Part shown: piece by piece, positions 31,076 to 41,807 of the stretch
Layout: each line of letters begins with the position of its first letter
Numbering within the stretch: position 1 is the first letter of the stretch
DNA from: Bittarella massiliensis (ex Durand et al. 2017)
GTDB lineage: Bacteria; Bacillota; Clostridia; Oscillospirales; Ruminococcaceae
Length of the DNA stretch: 64,000 bases
Direction: 5' to 3'
Assembly (NCBI RefSeq): GCF_017566145.1
Contig: NZ_JABFCL010000007.1
Coordinates: forward strand, 1-64,000
Notes under the pieces: model-generated
Told to the model about the DNA's origin: nothing
Seen by the model: only the letters and a program-made list of their open reading frames with translations
Databases searched by the model: none
Program-made: the position numbers and the translations under genes

Positions 31076-31705
31076 ATGAACAAAGCGATTCTCGGGAAAA
31101 AAGTTGGCATGACACAGCTTTTCGACGAAACGGGAAAGGTCATCCCGGTGACTGTTGTCGAGGCGGGCCCCTGTGTGGTCGTGCAGAAGAAGACCGCCGA
31201 AAATGACGGTTACTGCGCCCTGCAGATCGGGTTTGGAGACGCCTCTGTCAAGAGCACGAACAAGCCGATGAAAGGCCATTTTGACAAAACTGACGTGGCC
31301 CCCAAAAAGCACCTGAGAGAGTTTGCCCTGGAGGGCAGCGATCTGGAGGTCGGCGCCATCATCAAAGCCGATGTCTTCCAGGTGGGCGATCACGTAGACG
31401 TAAAGGGGACAAGCAAGGGCAAGGGGTACGCCGGCACCATCAAGCGCTATGGCCACCACCGCCTAAAGGAGTCCCACGGTTCCGGCCCTGTGGTTCGCCA
31501 CGCCGGTTCCAACGGTTCCACCTCCACCCCTTCGCGGGTTTTCAAGGGCAAAAAGCTGCCCGGGCACATGGGCGCCGAGACGGTCACTGTGCAGAACCTG
31601 GAGATTGTCAAGATCGATACAGAGAATAACCTCATTGCGCTCAAAGGTGCGATCCCCGGCCCCCGCGGCGGCCTGGTCGCCATCACCGACAGCGTCAAAG
31701 CCTAG
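31076..31705 (+). CDS. rplC: 50S ribosomal protein L3
   Basis: 209 residues beginning [19 protein letters not shown], with the W-loop region replaced as usual by the extended arm [26 protein letters not shown] that reaches towards the peptidyl transferase centre. ATG 31076 follows GGAGGG. A typical bacterial L3 of normal length; second gene of the operon. Confidence 0.97.
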   Translation: MNKAILGKKVGMTQLFDETGKVIPVTVVEAGPCVVVQKKTAENDGYCALQIGFGDASVKSTNKPMKGHFDKTDVAPKKHLREFALEGSDLEVGAIIKADVFQVGDHVDVKGTSKGKGYAGTIKRYGHHRLKESHGSGPVVRHAGSNGSTSTPSRVFKGKKLPGHMGAETVTVQNLEIVKIDTENNLIALKGAIPGPRGGLVAITDSVKA

Positions 31706-31723
31706 TGGAAGGAGGAGAAGCAC

Positions 31724-32347
31724 ATGCCTAAAGTCAAAGTTATGAATATGGCCGGCAAAGAGGTCTCCGAGATCACTCTGAGCGACGCCGTATTTGGTAT
31801 TGCCCCCAACGAAGCGGTCATGCACGCGGCTGTGGTCAACTACCTGGCCAACCAGCGCCAGGGCACCCACTCCACCCTGACTCGCACCGAGGTCAGCGGC
31901 GGCGGCCGCAAGCCCTGGAGACAGAAGGGCACCGGCCGGGCCCGCCAGGGTTCTACCCGGGCTCCCCAGTGGACCCACGGCGGCATCGTCTTCGGGCCCA
32001 AGCCCCGCGACTACAGCTACTCCCTGAACAAGAAGGTCAAGAGACTGGCCCTCAAGTCTGCCCTGTCGGCCAAGGCCGCCAGCGAGAGCGTTGTGGTCGT
32101 CGACAAGATCGAGCTGGAGGGCTTTAAGACCAAAGCCGTCAGCGAGATGCTGAGCGCCCTGGGCGCCGGCAAAAAGGCCATGATCGTCATGCCTGAAAAG
32201 TGCGACAAGCTCATCAAGAGCGCCGCCAACATCCCCGGCGTGAAGACCGCCCTCATCAACACCCTGAATACCTACGACATCCTGAACTGCGATACCTTCA
32301 TCATCGCGCAGGACGCCGTCTCCAAACTCGAGGAGGTGTACGCATAA
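31724..32347 (+). CDS. rplD: 50S ribosomal protein L4
   Basis: 207 residues. The conserved central loop [23 protein letters not shown] reaches the exit tunnel and also contacts macrolides in the family. The C-terminus [22 protein letters not shown] is typical. In other bacteria L4 is the regulator of the S10 operon, and the leader here is a candidate target. Its stop overlaps the start of rplW by 1 nt (TAATG). Confidence 0.97.
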   Translation: MPKVKVMNMAGKEVSEITLSDAVFGIAPNEAVMHAAVVNYLANQRQGTHSTLTRTEVSGGGRKPWRQKGTGRARQGSTRAPQWTHGGIVFGPKPRDYSYSLNKKVKRLALKSALSAKAASESVVVVDKIELEGFKTKAVSEMLSALGAGKKAMIVMPEKCDKLIKSAANIPGVKTALINTLNTYDILNCDTFIIAQDAVSKLEEVYA

Positions 32348-32640
32348 TGCGCCTGGCACAGGACATCGTCATCAAACCCGTCATCACCGAGGCCAGCATG
32401 GCCAATATGCAGCTGAAGAAATACACCTTCAAGGTTGCCAAAGACGCCGAGAAGGTGGAGATCGCCAGAGCGGTGGAAGAGCTCTTCGGCGTGAAGGTTG
32501 CGAAGGTCAACACCATCAGCGTGCGCGGCCGCGAAAAGAGAATGGGCCGCAACTCCGGTTACACCCCTTCCTGGAAAAAGGCCATCGTCACCCTGGCTGA
32601 GGATTCCAAGGGGATCGAGTTCTTCGACAACATGATGTAA
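32347..32640 (+). CDS. rplW: 50S ribosomal protein L23
   Basis: 97 residues starting at ATG 32347 in the overlap with the rplD stop codon. Family features: DIVIKPVITEAS at the start, KYTFKV, ELFGVKV and VNTISVRGREKRMGRN. L23 sits at the tunnel exit and docks trigger factor and SRP. Length is normal. Confidence 0.96.
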   Translation: MRLAQDIVIKPVITEASMANMQLKKYTFKVAKDAEKVEIARAVEELFGVKVAKVNTISVRGREKRMGRNSGYTPSWKKAIVTLAEDSKGIEFFDNMM

Positions 32641-32727
32641 CCGCCCGCCCGGCCCGCCGAGGCCGGGGGCAACGTATGGGAGGGCAAGCCCCTTCCGCTA
32701 AGCCTGATAATAGGAGAGTGAAACCCA

Positions 32728-33561
32728 ATGGCGATTAAGAAATACAAACCGACTACGCCGGGCCGCCGCGGGATGACCGTCACCGATTATTCCGAGCTGT
32801 CCAAAGTAGAGCCGGAGAAGAGCCTGCTGGCCCCCCTGAAAAACCATTCGGGCCGCAACAGCTACGGCCGGATCACCGTCCGCCACCGCGGCGGGAAGCA
32901 GAGAAGAAAGTACCGCATCATCGACTTTAAGCGGAGCAACTTCGGTGTGGAGGGGACCGTCAAGACCCTGGAGTACGATCCCAACCGCTCCGCCCACATC
33001 GCCCTCGTCGAGTTTGTCGACGGCGACAAGCGCTACATTCTGGCCCCGGTCGGCCTGAAAGTCGGCGACAAGGTGGTCGCCGGTCCCGATGCCGACATCA
33101 AGCCGGGCAATGCTCTGCCCCTGCAGAACATCCCCGACGGCACCGTCATCCACAACATCGAGCTCTACCCCGGCAAGGGCGCCCAGCTGGTGCGCTCCGC
33201 CGGCAACTCCGCCCAGCTGATGGCCAAAGAGGGCAAATACGCCCTGATCCGCCTCCCCTCCGGAGAGCTGCGCAACGTGCCCGCCAGCTGCATGGCCACC
33301 ATCGGCCAGGTCGGCAATGTGGATCACGAGAACGTGAACCTGGGCAAGGCCGGCCGCAAGCGCCACATGGGCATCCGCCCCACCGTTCGCGGTTCGGTCA
33401 TGAACCCCTGCGACCACCCCCACGGCGGCGGCGAGGGCAAATCCCCCATCGGCCGTCCTTCTCCTGTGACTCCTTGGGGCAAGCCCACCATGGGCCACAA
33501 GACCCGCAAGAAGCACAAGCAGTCCGACAAGTTCATCGTCAAGCGCGCCAACTCCAAGTAG
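32728..33561 (+). CDS. rplB: 50S ribosomal protein L2
   Basis: 277 residues, full length. The signature [15 protein letters not shown] opens it, and the C-terminal [15 protein letters not shown] and [17 protein letters not shown] hold the His of the peptidyl transferase region. It follows rplW after 87 nt, a spacing that holds a GC-rich imperfect hairpin but no promoter I can support. ATG 32728 follows AGGAGAG. Confidence 0.97.
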   Translation: MAIKKYKPTTPGRRGMTVTDYSELSKVEPEKSLLAPLKNHSGRNSYGRITVRHRGGKQRRKYRIIDFKRSNFGVEGTVKTLEYDPNRSAHIALVEFVDGDKRYILAPVGLKVGDKVVAGPDADIKPGNALPLQNIPDGTVIHNIELYPGKGAQLVRSAGNSAQLMAKEGKYALIRLPSGELRNVPASCMATIGQVGNVDHENVNLGKAGRKRHMGIRPTVRGSVMNPCDHPHGGGEGKSPIGRPSPVTPWGKPTMGHKTRKKHKQSDKFIVKRANSK

Positions 33562-33592
33562 GCGTCTGTAATCGAAAGGAGGCAAATAGAAA

Positions 33593-33871
33593 ATGGGCAG
33601 AAGCGTTAAAAAAGGACCTTTCGTACAGGCTTCCCTGCTGAAGAAGGTTTTGGCCATGAACGAGGCCGGCGAGAAGAAAGTCCTGAAGACCTGGAGCAGA
33701 TCCTCCACCATCTTCCCTGATTTCGTTGGACATACCTTCGCCGTCTACGACGGCCGCAAACACGTACCGGTCTATGTGACTGAGGACATGGTTGGGCACA
33801 AACTCGGTGAGTTTGCCCCCACCCGGACCTACAAAGGCCACGCCGGTTCCAAAACATCCAACAGAGGTTAA
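33593..33871 (+). CDS. rpsS: 30S ribosomal protein S19
   Basis: 92 residues beginning [18 protein letters not shown], with [26 protein letters not shown] and [19 protein letters not shown]. It binds 16S rRNA in the head with S13. ATG 33593 follows AAAGGAGG. Normal length and position between rplB and rplV. Confidence 0.97.
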   Translation: MGRSVKKGPFVQASLLKKVLAMNEAGEKKVLKTWSRSSTIFPDFVGHTFAVYDGRKHVPVYVTEDMVGHKLGEFAPTRTYKGHAGSKTSNRG

Positions 33872-33891
33872 GGTCGAAAGGAGGATTCCAA

Positions 33892-34227
33892 ATGGAAGCA
33901 AGAGCTTATCTTCGCCATTTGCGCATTGCGCCGAGAAAAGTGCAGATCGTTTTGGACCTGATTCGGAACCAGCCCGCCGACAAGGCAATGGCCATTCTGA
34001 AGCACACCCCGAAGTCTGCCAGCGAGCCCTTACAAAAGCTCCTCAAATCGGCCATGGCTAACGCTGAGAACAACCACAACATGGACAAAAACAGCCTCTA
34101 CGTCGCAGAGTGCTTTGTTTGTCCCGGCCCCACGCTCAAGCGCATTCGCCCGAGAGCACAGGGCAGAGCATTCCACGTCCTGAAGAGGACCTCGCACGTG
34201 ACGATGGTTCTCAAGGAAAAGGAATAA
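33892..34227 (+). CDS. rplV: 50S ribosomal protein L22
   Basis: 111 residues. The start [25 protein letters not shown] matches Firmicutes L22, and the tunnel-lining hairpin [21 protein letters not shown] is intact, so no macrolide-resistance type change is evident at this level. ATG 33892 follows AGGAGG. Confidence 0.97.
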   Translation: MEARAYLRHLRIAPRKVQIVLDLIRNQPADKAMAILKHTPKSASEPLQKLLKSAMANAENNHNMDKNSLYVAECFVCPGPTLKRIRPRAQGRAFHVLKRTSHVTMVLKEKE

Positions 34228-34247
34228 GCTGAAAGAGGAGGTAAACT

Positions 34248-34916
34248 ATGGGCCAGAAAGTAAATCCCCACGGTCTTCGGGTGGGCATTATCAAAGACTG
34301 GGACTCCCGCTGGTTTGCTAAGGATAACGCTTTCGGCGATATCCTGGTAGAGGACTACAAACTCCGTAAATTCATCAAAAAAGAGATTTACGGCGCCGGC
34401 GTCCCCCGCATCGAGATCGAGAGAACTGCCAACAAGATTCGCATTCACATCCACTGCGCCAAGCCTGGCATGGTCATCGGCAAGGGCGGCAGCGAGATCG
34501 ACAAGCTGCGCAAGAACATCGAGAAATTCATCGGCAAGCCGGTGAACATCAATATCGTCGAGGTCAAGCAGCCCGACGTCAACGCCCAGCTGGTGGCCGA
34601 GAGCGTTGCCAAACAGCTGGAGAAGCGCACCTCGTTCCGCCGGGCCATGAAGATGGCCATCGGCCGGGCCATGCGCCTGGGCGCCAAGGGCATCAAGATT
34701 CAGGTCTCCGGCCGTCTGGGCGGTGCGGACATCGCCCGCACCGAGCAGTACCACGAGGGGACCATCCCCCTGCAGACCCTGCGCGCCGACATCGACTACG
34801 GCTTTGCCGAGGCGGACACCACCTACGGCAAGATCGGCGTCAAAACCTGGATTTACAGAGGCGAAGTGCTGCACGACGCCAAGAGAACCACCCGGAGGGA
34901 AGGAGGCAAACGGTAA
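34248..34916 (+). CDS. rpsC: 30S ribosomal protein S3
   Basis: 222 residues. The start is [21 protein letters not shown], the KH-2 domain has [14 protein letters not shown], and the C-terminal domain has [17 protein letters not shown] and the mRNA-entry helicase residues. ATG 34248 follows AGGAGG. The rplP start overlaps its stop (TAATG). Confidence 0.97.
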   Translation: MGQKVNPHGLRVGIIKDWDSRWFAKDNAFGDILVEDYKLRKFIKKEIYGAGVPRIEIERTANKIRIHIHCAKPGMVIGKGGSEIDKLRKNIEKFIGKPVNINIVEVKQPDVNAQLVAESVAKQLEKRTSFRRAMKMAIGRAMRLGAKGIKIQVSGRLGGADIARTEQYHEGTIPLQTLRADIDYGFAEADTTYGKIGVKTWIYRGEVLHDAKRTTRREGGKR

Positions 34917-35341
34917 TGCTTTTGCCAAAGAGAGTCAAGTATCGCCGCGTGCACAGAGGTCGTCTGACCGGTAAAGCGTACCGCGGAAACAAGGTGACCT
35001 ATGGCGAGTATGGCCTGGTTGCCCTGGAGCCCGCCTGGATCACCGCCAATCAGATCGAGGCCGCTCGTATCGCCATGACCCGTTACACCAAGCGCGGTGG
35101 TCAGGTCTGGATCAAGATTTTCCCCGACAAGCCCATCACCGAGAAACCCGCCGAGACCCGCATGGGCTCCGGTAAAGGGTCCCCCGAGTACTGGGCTGCC
35201 GTCGTGAAACCCGGCCGGGTCATGTTTGAGATCGCCGGCGTTTCCGAGGATGTCGCCCGCGAGGCTCTTCGCCTTGCCAGCCACAAACTGCCCATCAAGT
35301 GCAAGTTTGTCAAAAAAGAAGAATTGGAGGGTGAAGAGTAA
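34916..35341 (+). CDS. rplP: 50S ribosomal protein L16
   Basis: 141 residues starting [21 protein letters not shown], with [29 protein letters not shown], the loop close to the A-site tRNA. The start overlaps the rpsC stop and the stop overlaps the rpmC start (TAATG in both), showing tight coupling. Normal length. Confidence 0.97.
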   Translation: MLLPKRVKYRRVHRGRLTGKAYRGNKVTYGEYGLVALEPAWITANQIEAARIAMTRYTKRGGQVWIKIFPDKPITEKPAETRMGSGKGSPEYWAAVVKPGRVMFEIAGVSEDVAREALRLASHKLPIKCKFVKKEELEGEE

Positions 35342-35544
35342 TGAAAGCGTCTGAGATCCGTGAGATGAGCGCCGACGAACTGAACGCGAAGTTGATTGAC
35401 CTCAAAGCCGAGCTCTTCAACCTGCGCTTCCAGCACGCTGTGAACCAGCTTGAGAATCCCATGCGGATCAAAGCTGTGAAAAAGGACATCGCCCGCGTCA
35501 ACACCCTGCTGCGCGAGCGGGAACTGAAAGACAGCGCGAACTAA
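35341..35544 (+). CDS. rpmC: 50S ribosomal protein L29
   Basis: 67 residues, a two-helix coiled protein beginning [18 protein letters not shown], with [35 protein letters not shown]. It lies near the tunnel exit beside L23. Normal size and position between rplP and rpsQ. Confidence 0.97.
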   Translation: MKASEIREMSADELNAKLIDLKAELFNLRFQHAVNQLENPMRIKAVKKDIARVNTLLRERELKDSAN

Positions 35545-35565
35545 CGAGAAAGGGAGGCAAGAGCT

Positions 35566-35823
35566 GTGAGCGAAAGAAACCTGAGAAAATCGAGGGTCGG
35601 CAAGGTCGTCAGCGACAAGATGGATAAGACCATCGTCGTCGCCATCGAGGACAATGTCCAGCACCCCCTGTACAAAAAGATCATCAAGCGCACCAGCAAG
35701 TTCAAGGCCCACGACGAGAAAAACGAGTGCGGCATTGGCGACACTGTTGAGATTATGGAAACACGCCCCCTCTCGAAGGACAAACGGTGGAGGCTCGTCA
35801 GAATCATCAACAAGGCGAAATAG
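35566..35823 (+). CDS. rpsQ: 30S ribosomal protein S17
   Basis: 85 residues starting at GTG 35566 (GAGGCAAGAGCT before it). OB-fold signature [56 protein letters not shown]. It is a primary binder of 16S rRNA. Normal length. Confidence 0.97.
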   Translation: MSERNLRKSRVGKVVSDKMDKTIVVAIEDNVQHPLYKKIIKRTSKFKAHDEKNECGIGDTVEIMETRPLSKDKRWRLVRIINKAK

Positions 35824-35854
35824 AACCTGTTAAAACCGAAAGGAGGAACGCACT

Positions 35855-36223
35855 GTGGTACAGATGCAAACTTACCTCAAGGTGGCCGACAACACCGGCG
35901 CCAAAGAGATTATGTGTATCCGCGTGCTGGGCGGTTCCCGCAGAAGATATGCCAACATCGGCGATGTGATCGTCGCTTCTGTGAAGAAGGCCGCTCCCGG
36001 CGGCGCCGTGAAAAAAGGCGACGTCGTCAAAGCTGTGATTGTTCGTTCTGCCAAGGGTGTTCGCCGCGAGGACGGCACCTACATCCGGTTCGATGAGAAC
36101 GCGGCAGTTCTGATAAAGGAAGACCAGAACCCCAGAGGCACCCGTATTTTTGGGCCCGTGGCCAGAGAGCTGCGTGAGAAAAACTACCTGAAAATACTCA
36201 GCCTCGCACCCGAAGTTCTGTAA
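35855..36223 (+). CDS. rplN: 50S ribosomal protein L14
   Basis: 122 residues starting at GTG 35855 after AAAGGAGG. Start [27 protein letters not shown], with [26 protein letters not shown], and the RPRG-like C-terminal part [17 protein letters not shown]. First gene of the classic spc set here without an internal promoter that I can see. Confidence 0.97.
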   Translation: MVQMQTYLKVADNTGAKEIMCIRVLGGSRRRYANIGDVIVASVKKAAPGGAVKKGDVVKAVIVRSAKGVRREDGTYIRFDENAAVLIKEDQNPRGTRIFGPVARELREKNYLKILSLAPEVL

Positions 36224-36238
36224 GGAGGAGGAAATCTC

Positions 36239-36553
36239 ATGGAAAAATTGCATGTCAAGACCGGCGATACCGTGGTGATCCTCTCCGGCAAGGACAAGGG
36301 CAAGCAGGGCAAGGTCCTGCAGGTCAGCCCCAAAGAGGGCAAAGTCATCGTGGAAGGCTGCAACATGGTCACCAAGCACGTCAAACCCCGCCAGATGGGC
36401 GAGGCCGGCGGCATTGTGAAGGCCGAGGGCGCCCTGTACGCCAGCAAGGTGATGCTGGTCTGCCCCAAGTGCGGCAAGCCCACCCGGCTGGCTCACAAGG
36501 TGCTGGAAGACGGCAAAATGCGGCTGTGCAAACACTGCGGCGAGACTTTCTAG
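36239..36553 (+). CDS. rplX: 50S ribosomal protein L24
   Basis: 104 residues. KOW motif at [21 protein letters not shown], then [14 protein letters not shown]. The C-terminus carries a Cys4 zinc ribbon, C-P-K-C then C-K-H-C, found in many Clostridia but absent from the enterobacterial protein. It is an early assembly initiator on 23S rRNA. ATG 36239 follows AAGGAGGAGG. Confidence 0.97.
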   Translation: MEKLHVKTGDTVVILSGKDKGKQGKVLQVSPKEGKVIVEGCNMVTKHVKPRQMGEAGGIVKAEGALYASKVMLVCPKCGKPTRLAHKVLEDGKMRLCKHCGETF

Positions 36554-36570
36554 AGTAAGGAGGAAACAAC

Positions 36571-37110
36571 ATGGCTAGAATTAAAGACCTTTACGAAAAA
36601 GAAGTCGCGCCGGCTCTGATGAACAAATTCTCCTACAAGAGCGTCATGCAGATCCCCAAGCTGGACAAAGTCGTCATCAACGTGGGCTGCGGGGAAGCGC
36701 GCGACAACCCGAAGGTCATCGACTCCATCATCAGCGACTTGATGCAGATCACCGGCCAGCGGCCCATCGTCTGCAAGGCCAAGAAATCGGTGGCCAACTT
36801 CAAACTGCGCGAGGGGATGAACATCGGCGTGAAGGTGACCCTGCGGGGCGACCGGATGTACGAGTTCGTCGACCGCCTCTTCAATGTGGCGCTGCCCCGC
36901 GTGCGCGACTTCCGCGGAATCAACCCCAACTCCTTTGACGGCCACGGCAACTACTCCCTGGGCATCACCGAGCAGCTGATTTTCCCGGAGATCGACTACG
37001 ACAAGATCGATGCGATCCGCGGCATGGACATCGCGTTCGTGACCACTGCGAAAACCGATGAGGAGGCCCGCGAGCTGTTGAGCGCCCTGGGCGCTCCCTA
37101 TGCGAAGTAA
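36571..37110 (+). CDS. rplE: 50S ribosomal protein L5
   Basis: 179 residues: start [58 protein letters not shown], and C-terminal [24 protein letters not shown]. It binds 5S rRNA and the P-site tRNA elbow. ATG 36571 follows AAGGAGG. Normal length. Confidence 0.97.
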   Translation: MARIKDLYEKEVAPALMNKFSYKSVMQIPKLDKVVINVGCGEARDNPKVIDSIISDLMQITGQRPIVCKAKKSVANFKLREGMNIGVKVTLRGDRMYEFVDRLFNVALPRVRDFRGINPNSFDGHGNYSLGITEQLIFPEIDYDKIDAIRGMDIAFVTTAKTDEEARELLSALGAPYAK

Positions 37111-37124
37111 AGGAGGAATCTGTT

Positions 37125-37310
37125 GTGGCAAAGAAATCGATGATCAATAAACAGCAAGGGCCCCAGAAGTATTCCAGCAGAGAATACAACCGGTGCAAAA
37201 TCTGCGGCAGACCTCATTCATATCTTCGCAAATTCGGCATCTGCCGCATCTGCTTCCGGGAGCTGGCCTACAAAGGCGAGATCCCCGGTGTGAAGAAGGC
37301 CAGCTGGTAA
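37125..37310 (+). CDS. rpsZ: 30S ribosomal protein S14, zinc-binding type Z
   Basis: 61 residues starting at GTG 37125 after AAAGGAGG. The C-x2-C-x12-C-x2-C zinc site (C-K-I-C and C-R-I-C) marks the short C+ form. A second Zn-free rpsN, if present, is elsewhere. Start AKKSMINKQ is typical. Confidence 0.97.
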   Translation: MAKKSMINKQQGPQKYSSREYNRCKICGRPHSYLRKFGICRICFRELAYKGEIPGVKKASW

Positions 37311-37335
37311 AAAACAGCCAAAGGAGGTTCACGGT

Positions 37336-37734
37336 ATGCAAATCACCGACGCGATTGCAGATTTCCTGACCCGGATCCGGAACGCGAACTCTGCAAAACA
37401 CGACACGGTCGACATCCCCGCTTCCAACATCAAAAAGGCCATGGCCCAGATTTTGGTGGACGAGGGATATATCAAGAAATTCACCGTCATCGATGACAAC
37501 AAGCAGGGGGTCATCCGCATCACCCTGAAGTACGGTGAGAACAAATCGCAAGTCATCACAGGGCTGCGCAGAGTCTCGAAACCCGGCCTGCGCATCTACG
37601 CCAACTGCGAGGAGATGCCGAAGGTCATGGGTGGCCTGGGCATTGCCATCGTCTCCACTTCCAAGGGCATTATGACCGACAAGGCCGCCCGGAAGGCCAA
37701 CGTGGGCGGCGAAGTCCTGGCATTTGTCTGGTAA
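37336..37734 (+). CDS. rpsH: 30S ribosomal protein S8
   Basis: 132 residues. [22 protein letters not shown] at the start, KFTVIDD, then the C-terminal [33 protein letters not shown]. In E. coli S8 represses the spc operon; no clear target was recognised here. ATG 37336 follows AAAGGAGG. Confidence 0.97.
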   Translation: MQITDAIADFLTRIRNANSAKHDTVDIPASNIKKAMAQILVDEGYIKKFTVIDDNKQGVIRITLKYGENKSQVITGLRRVSKPGLRIYANCEEMPKVMGGLGIAIVSTSKGIMTDKAARKANVGGEVLAFVW

Positions 37735-37749
37735 GGGGGTGCAGTAGAG

Positions 37750-38292
37750 ATGTCTCGTATTGGTAGAAAACCCATCGCAGTCCCCGCCGGCGTGGAGGTC
37801 AAGATCGAGGGCAGCACCGTGACGGTGAAGGGCCCCAAGGGCACCCTGACCAAATCCTTCCACCCCGACATGAAGATTGCCATGGAGAACGGTGAGATCA
37901 CCGTGACCCGCCCCTCTGACAACAAGGAGCACCGCTCCCTCCACGGCCTGACCCGCACGCTGGTCAGCAACATGGTCGTGGGCGTCACCGAGGGCTTCCA
38001 GAAAGAGCTGGAAATCAACGGCGTCGGTTACCGCGCCGCCAAACAGGGCACCAGCGCCAACCTGACCCTGGGCTTTTCCCATCCGGTCATCATCGAGGAG
38101 ACCGAGGACATCAAGATCGACGTCCCCGCCCCCAACAAAATCGTGATCTCCGGTCCCGACAAGCAGAAGGTCGGCCAGTTCGCCGCCGAAGTGCGGGAGA
38201 AACGCCCGCCCGAGCCGTACAAGGGCAAAGGCATCAAGTATGTGGACGAAGTGATCATCCGCAAAGAGGGCAAGGCCGGTAAGGGCAAATAG
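37750..38292 (+). CDS. rplF: 50S ribosomal protein L6
   Basis: 180 residues. [20 protein letters not shown] at the start, and the C-terminal motif [26 protein letters not shown], which in the family bears the residues linked to aminoglycoside response. Two L6 repeats of similar fold. Normal length. ATG 37750 lies 15 nt after rpsH. Confidence 0.97.
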   Translation: MSRIGRKPIAVPAGVEVKIEGSTVTVKGPKGTLTKSFHPDMKIAMENGEITVTRPSDNKEHRSLHGLTRTLVSNMVVGVTEGFQKELEINGVGYRAAKQGTSANLTLGFSHPVIIEETEDIKIDVPAPNKIVISGPDKQKVGQFAAEVREKRPPEPYKGKGIKYVDEVIIRKEGKAGKGK

Positions 38293-38312
38293 AGGAAAGG
38301 AGTGACCAAATA

Positions 38313-38672
38313 ATGGTGAAGAAGCCAGACAGCAACGAAGCTCGGCTTAGAAGACATCGCCGGGTGCGCGGCAAGGTTGCCGGCACTCCCGAGCGTCCCC
38401 GCCTGAATGTGTTTCGCTCCGCAAAGCACATTTACGCGCAGATCATCGACGACAAGAACGGCGTGACGTTAGCCGCTGCCTCTTCCATGGACAAGGACTT
38501 CGAGGGCCAGGGTGGCAACAGAGAAGCCGCCCAGAAGGTCGGCGCTGCCATCGCTAAGAAGGCCATCGAAAAGGGCATCACCGAGGTGGTGTTTGACCGC
38601 GGTGGTTACATCTACCACGGCCGCGTCCAGGCGCTGGCCGAAGGGGCCCGCGAGGGCGGCCTGAAATTTTAG
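38313..38672 (+). CDS. rplR: 50S ribosomal protein L18
   Basis: 119 residues: [37 protein letters not shown], then C-terminal [26 protein letters not shown]. It binds 5S rRNA with L5. ATG 38313 follows AAAGGAGTG. Length is typical of bacteria. Confidence 0.97.
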   Translation: MVKKPDSNEARLRRHRRVRGKVAGTPERPRLNVFRSAKHIYAQIIDDKNGVTLAAASSMDKDFEGQGGNREAAQKVGAAIAKKAIEKGITEVVFDRGGYIYHGRVQALAEGAREGGLKF

Positions 38673-38687
38673 TGAGGGGGTATACTT

Positions 38688-39188
38688 TTGGCTAAAATCG
38701 ACGCAACAGCTCTTGATTTGCAGGAGAAAGTTGTTTCCATTAACCGCGTGTCCAAGACCGTAAAGGGCGGCCGGATTTTCAAATTCTCCGCTCTGGTCGT
38801 TGTGGGCGACGGCAAAGGTTCCGTCGGCTACGGGCTGGGCAAAGCTTCTGAGGTTCCCGACGCCATCCGCAAGGGCATCGAAGAGGCCAAGAAAAACATG
38901 ATCAAGGTCTCCCTGTACGGCACCACCATCCCCCACGAGGTCGTGGGCGAGTTCGGTGCCGGCAGAGTGCTGCTCAAGCCCGCTGGAAAAGGTACCGGCG
39001 TTATTGCCGGCGGCGCTGTCCGCGCAGTCGTGGAAGCGGCTGGCATCAAAGACATCCGCACCAAATGCCTGCGCTCGAACAACCCGTGCAACGTGGTGAC
39101 CGCCACCATCAACGGGCTGAAGTCCCTGCGGGATGCCAAGCAGGTCGCCGCCATCCGCGGCAAGAGCGTCCGGGAAGTATTGGATTAA
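38688..39188 (+). CDS. rpsE: 30S ribosomal protein S5
   Basis: 166 residues starting at TTG 38688, preceded by GAGGGGG. Signature [64 protein letters not shown]. It lies at the mRNA entry tunnel and includes the spectinomycin loop, which looks wild-type. The TTG start is notable for a high-expression gene. Confidence 0.97.
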   Translation: MAKIDATALDLQEKVVSINRVSKTVKGGRIFKFSALVVVGDGKGSVGYGLGKASEVPDAIRKGIEEAKKNMIKVSLYGTTIPHEVVGEFGAGRVLLKPAGKGTGVIAGGAVRAVVEAAGIKDIRTKCLRSNNPCNVVTATINGLKSLRDAKQVAAIRGKSVREVLD

Positions 39189-39203
39189 GGAGGGTCACGC
39201 TCC

Positions 39204-39383
39204 ATGGCTGATTACAGAATCAAGTTGATCAAAGGCTTTCAGGGCCGGAAAGACAACCAGATTGCCACCGCTCACTCGCTGGGCCTGCGCAAGATTGGCG
39301 ATGTCACCATCCAGCCCGACAACGAGGCCACCAAGGGAAAAATCGCCAAGATCGCACATCTGATCGAGGTTACCGAAGCGTAA
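39204..39383 (+). CDS. rpmD: 50S ribosomal protein L30
   Basis: 59 residues starting at ATG 39204 after AAGGAGGG. It reads [18 protein letters not shown], then [20 protein letters not shown], and ends LIEVTEA. This is the expected order between rpsE and rplO. Bacterial L30 is a short protein of about 60 residues, so the length is normal. Confidence 0.96.
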   Translation: MADYRIKLIKGFQGRKDNQIATAHSLGLRKIGDVTIQPDNEATKGKIAKIAHLIEVTEA

Positions 39384-39402
39384 AAAAGGAGGTGCAAGCA
39401 AA

Positions 39403-39846
39403 ATGAAACTGCATGAACTGTCTCCGGCTCCCGGCAGCACCAAAGAGCCCAAGCGCAAGGGCAGAGGCGCCGGTTCCGGCAACGGCAAGACTGCGGGCAA
39501 AGGCCACAAGGGCCAGAAGGCCCGTTCCGGCGGCGGCGTCCGCCCCGGATTTGAAGGCGGCCAGATGCCCCTGCAGCGCCGGCTGCCCAAGCGCGGCTTC
39601 CACAACCACTTCGCCACCGTTTACGCCAATGTGAACGTGGCCGACCTGGAAGAGAAGTTTGAAGACGGCGCGGTCGTTGACACCGAAGCCATTCTGGCTG
39701 CCGGTCTGGTCAAGAAAGAACTGGACGGCATCAAGGTTCTGGGCGACGGCGAACTCACCAAGAAGCTGACCGTGAAAGCGGCCAAATTCTCCTCCTCTGC
39801 GAAGGAAAAAATTGAAAAGGCAGGCGGGAAGGCTGAGGTGATGTAA
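39403..39846 (+). CDS. rplO: 50S ribosomal protein L15
   Basis: 147 residues. The glycine-rich start [42 protein letters not shown] and [20 protein letters not shown] are typical, with a C-terminal [23 protein letters not shown] 39403 follows AAAGGAGG. It stops 1 nt before secY. Confidence 0.97.
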   Translation: MKLHELSPAPGSTKEPKRKGRGAGSGNGKTAGKGHKGQKARSGGGVRPGFEGGQMPLQRRLPKRGFHNHFATVYANVNVADLEEKFEDGAVVDTEAILAAGLVKKELDGIKVLGDGELTKKLTVKAAKFSSSAKEKIEKAGGKAEVM

Positions 39847-39847
39847 G

Positions 39848-41146
39848 GTGTTTGAAACCTTTAAGAATGCGTGGAAGATCGCGGATTTAAGGAAGAAAAT
39901 CCTTTACACCATCATGGTCATTGCGGTGGTCCGCCTGGGCTCTGTGGCTCTGCCCGTGCCCTTTTTGGACCCCTCCTCCCTGCAGTCGATGGTCAACCAG
40001 ACCGGCAGTATGCTGGGCTACATCGACATTCTGACCGGTGGCGCCTTTGCCAACGCCACCATCTTTGCCCTCTCCATCACCCCCTACATCAACGCCTCCA
40101 TCATCATCAACCTGCTCACCATAGCAATTCCCCCGCTGGAGCGGTTGTCCAAGGAGGGGGAAGAGGGGAGACGCAAACTCAACAAGATCACCCGCTACAC
40201 CGCCCTGGGGTTGGCAGTGGCCCTCTCTGTGGCCTACTACTTCCTCCTCAAGCGGCAGGGCGCTCTGCTCTACACCGGCGGCTTCGCCGGCATCTTCTCG
40301 GCCATCGTCATCATCACCGCCTTTACGGCTGGCGCCATGCTGATTATCTGGCTGGGTGAGCAGATCGACAAAAAAGGCATCGGCAACGGCATCTCCCTCA
40401 TCATCTTTGCCGGCATCGTCTCCCGCGGCAAGCAGCTGGTCTCCGCCATCATCGCCTACTTCAAGCTGGCGGCACAGGGCGAGTGGAAGTTCTACATCTA
40501 CATCCCCCTGATCCTGGTGCTGGCCGTTGTCATCATCGGCTTTGTGGTCATGATGACCGAGGCGGAGCGGCGGGTTCCCGTCCAGTACGCCAAGCGCGTG
40601 GTCGGGCGGAAGATGTACGGCGGGCAGAGCTCCTTCATCCCCATCAAGGTGAACATGTCCGGCGTGCTGCCCATCATCTTCGCCAGCTCGATCATCTCGA
40701 TCCCTGGCACCATCAAGGCGTTTTTCGACACCGACGCCTCCACCTGGTGGGGCAAGTTCCTGTCGATCTTCGACTACAACTCCCTGGCGTATGCCATCAT
40801 CTATTTCTTGCTCATCATGGCATTTAACTACTTCTACGTGGCGGTCCAGTACAATCCCCTCGAGATCGCCAACAATCTCAGAAAGAACAACGGCACCATC
40901 CCCGGCATTCGCGCGGGCAAACCGACTGTGGATTTCATCACCCGGATCCTGTCCAAGGTGACCCTCATCGGCGCCCTCTTCCTGGCGGTCATCGCTGTCT
41001 GCCCCATCGGCATCAGCGCGGCCACCGGGATGAACATCGCCCTGGGCGGCACCTCGATCCTCATCGTGGTGGGCGTTTCGCTGGAAGTGGTCCGGTCGCT
41101 GGAGGCGCAGATGATGATGCGCCATCACAAGGGCTTTTTAGAGTAA
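39848..41146 (+). CDS. secY: Preprotein translocase subunit SecY
   Basis: The 432-residue channel protein of the Sec translocon, with ten TM segments. The plug/TM2 region is GGAFANATIFALSITPYINASIIINLLTI, and the C5 cytoplasmic loop ERRVPVQYAKR contains the ribosome/SecA contact arginines. It starts at GTG 39848, just after rplO. Essential for export of the lipoproteins and secreted proteins in this window. Confidence 0.97.
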   Translation: MFETFKNAWKIADLRKKILYTIMVIAVVRLGSVALPVPFLDPSSLQSMVNQTGSMLGYIDILTGGAFANATIFALSITPYINASIIINLLTIAIPPLERLSKEGEEGRRKLNKITRYTALGLAVALSVAYYFLLKRQGALLYTGGFAGIFSAIVIITAFTAGAMLIIWLGEQIDKKGIGNGISLIIFAGIVSRGKQLVSAIIAYFKLAAQGEWKFYIYIPLILVLAVVIIGFVVMMTEAERRVPVQYAKRVVGRKMYGGQSSFIPIKVNMSGVLPIIFASSIISIPGTIKAFFDTDASTWWGKFLSIFDYNSLAYAIIYFLLIMAFNYFYVAVQYNPLEIANNLRKNNGTIPGIRAGKPTVDFITRILSKVTLIGALFLAVIAVCPIGISAATGMNIALGGTSILIVVGVSLEVVRSLEAQMMMRHHKGFLE

Positions 41147-41171
41147 ACGGGCAAGAGTAGAGGAGGCAGCT

Positions 41172-41804
41172 ATGAATCTCATCTTTTTGGGCGCTCCCGG
41201 CGCGGGCAAAGGCACCCAGGCCGAAAAGGTCTGCGACCTGCTGAAAATCCCCGCCATCAGCACCGGCAACATCCTTCGCGAGGCTGTGAAAAACGGCACC
41301 GAGATGGGCCAGAAGGCCAAGTCCTACATGGATGCGGGCAACCTGGTCCCCGATGAAGTGATCATCGGCATCGTGAAGGAGCGGCTCGCACAGAGCGATT
41401 GTGAAAACGGATTCGTTCTAGACGGCGTCCCCCGCACAGTGGCGCAGGCCGAGGCCCTGGACGAAGCGGGCGTGAGAATCGACCGGGTGGTCAACATCCA
41501 GGTCGAGGATGACGCCATCGTCCGGCGGATGTCCGGCCGGCGCGTCTGCGGCGACTGCGGCGCGTCCTACCACACCGACTACAAGCCGTCCAAGATCGAC
41601 GGCGTCTGTGACAAGTGTGGCGGAAAATTGGTGATCCGGAAGGATGACCAGGAAAGCATCGTGAAGGACCGCCTGCAGGTCTATCACGATTTGACCGAGC
41701 CCCTCATCGCCTACTACGAGAAGAAGGGTGTTTTGAAAACAGTCATCGGTCAGGAGCGCGTAGAGGATACCAGTGAGTTGGTCCGCCGCGCCCTGGGGGT
41801 CTAG
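41172..41804 (+). CDS. adk: Adenylate kinase
   Basis: 210 residues. P-loop GAPGAGKGTQAEKV, NMP-binding site STGNILREAV, DGVPRTVAQAEAL (usual DGFPR reads DGVPR), LID with a Cys4 zinc site (CGDC and CDKC), typical of Gram-positive enzymes. It interconverts 2 ADP with ATP and AMP. ATG 41172 follows AGGAGG. Four nt separate it from map. Confidence 0.97.
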   Translation: MNLIFLGAPGAGKGTQAEKVCDLLKIPAISTGNILREAVKNGTEMGQKAKSYMDAGNLVPDEVIIGIVKERLAQSDCENGFVLDGVPRTVAQAEALDEAGVRIDRVVNIQVEDDAIVRRMSGRRVCGDCGASYHTDYKPSKIDGVCDKCGGKLVIRKDDQESIVKDRLQVYHDLTEPLIAYYEKKGVLKTVIGQERVEDTSELVRRALGV

Positions 41805-41807
41805 AGA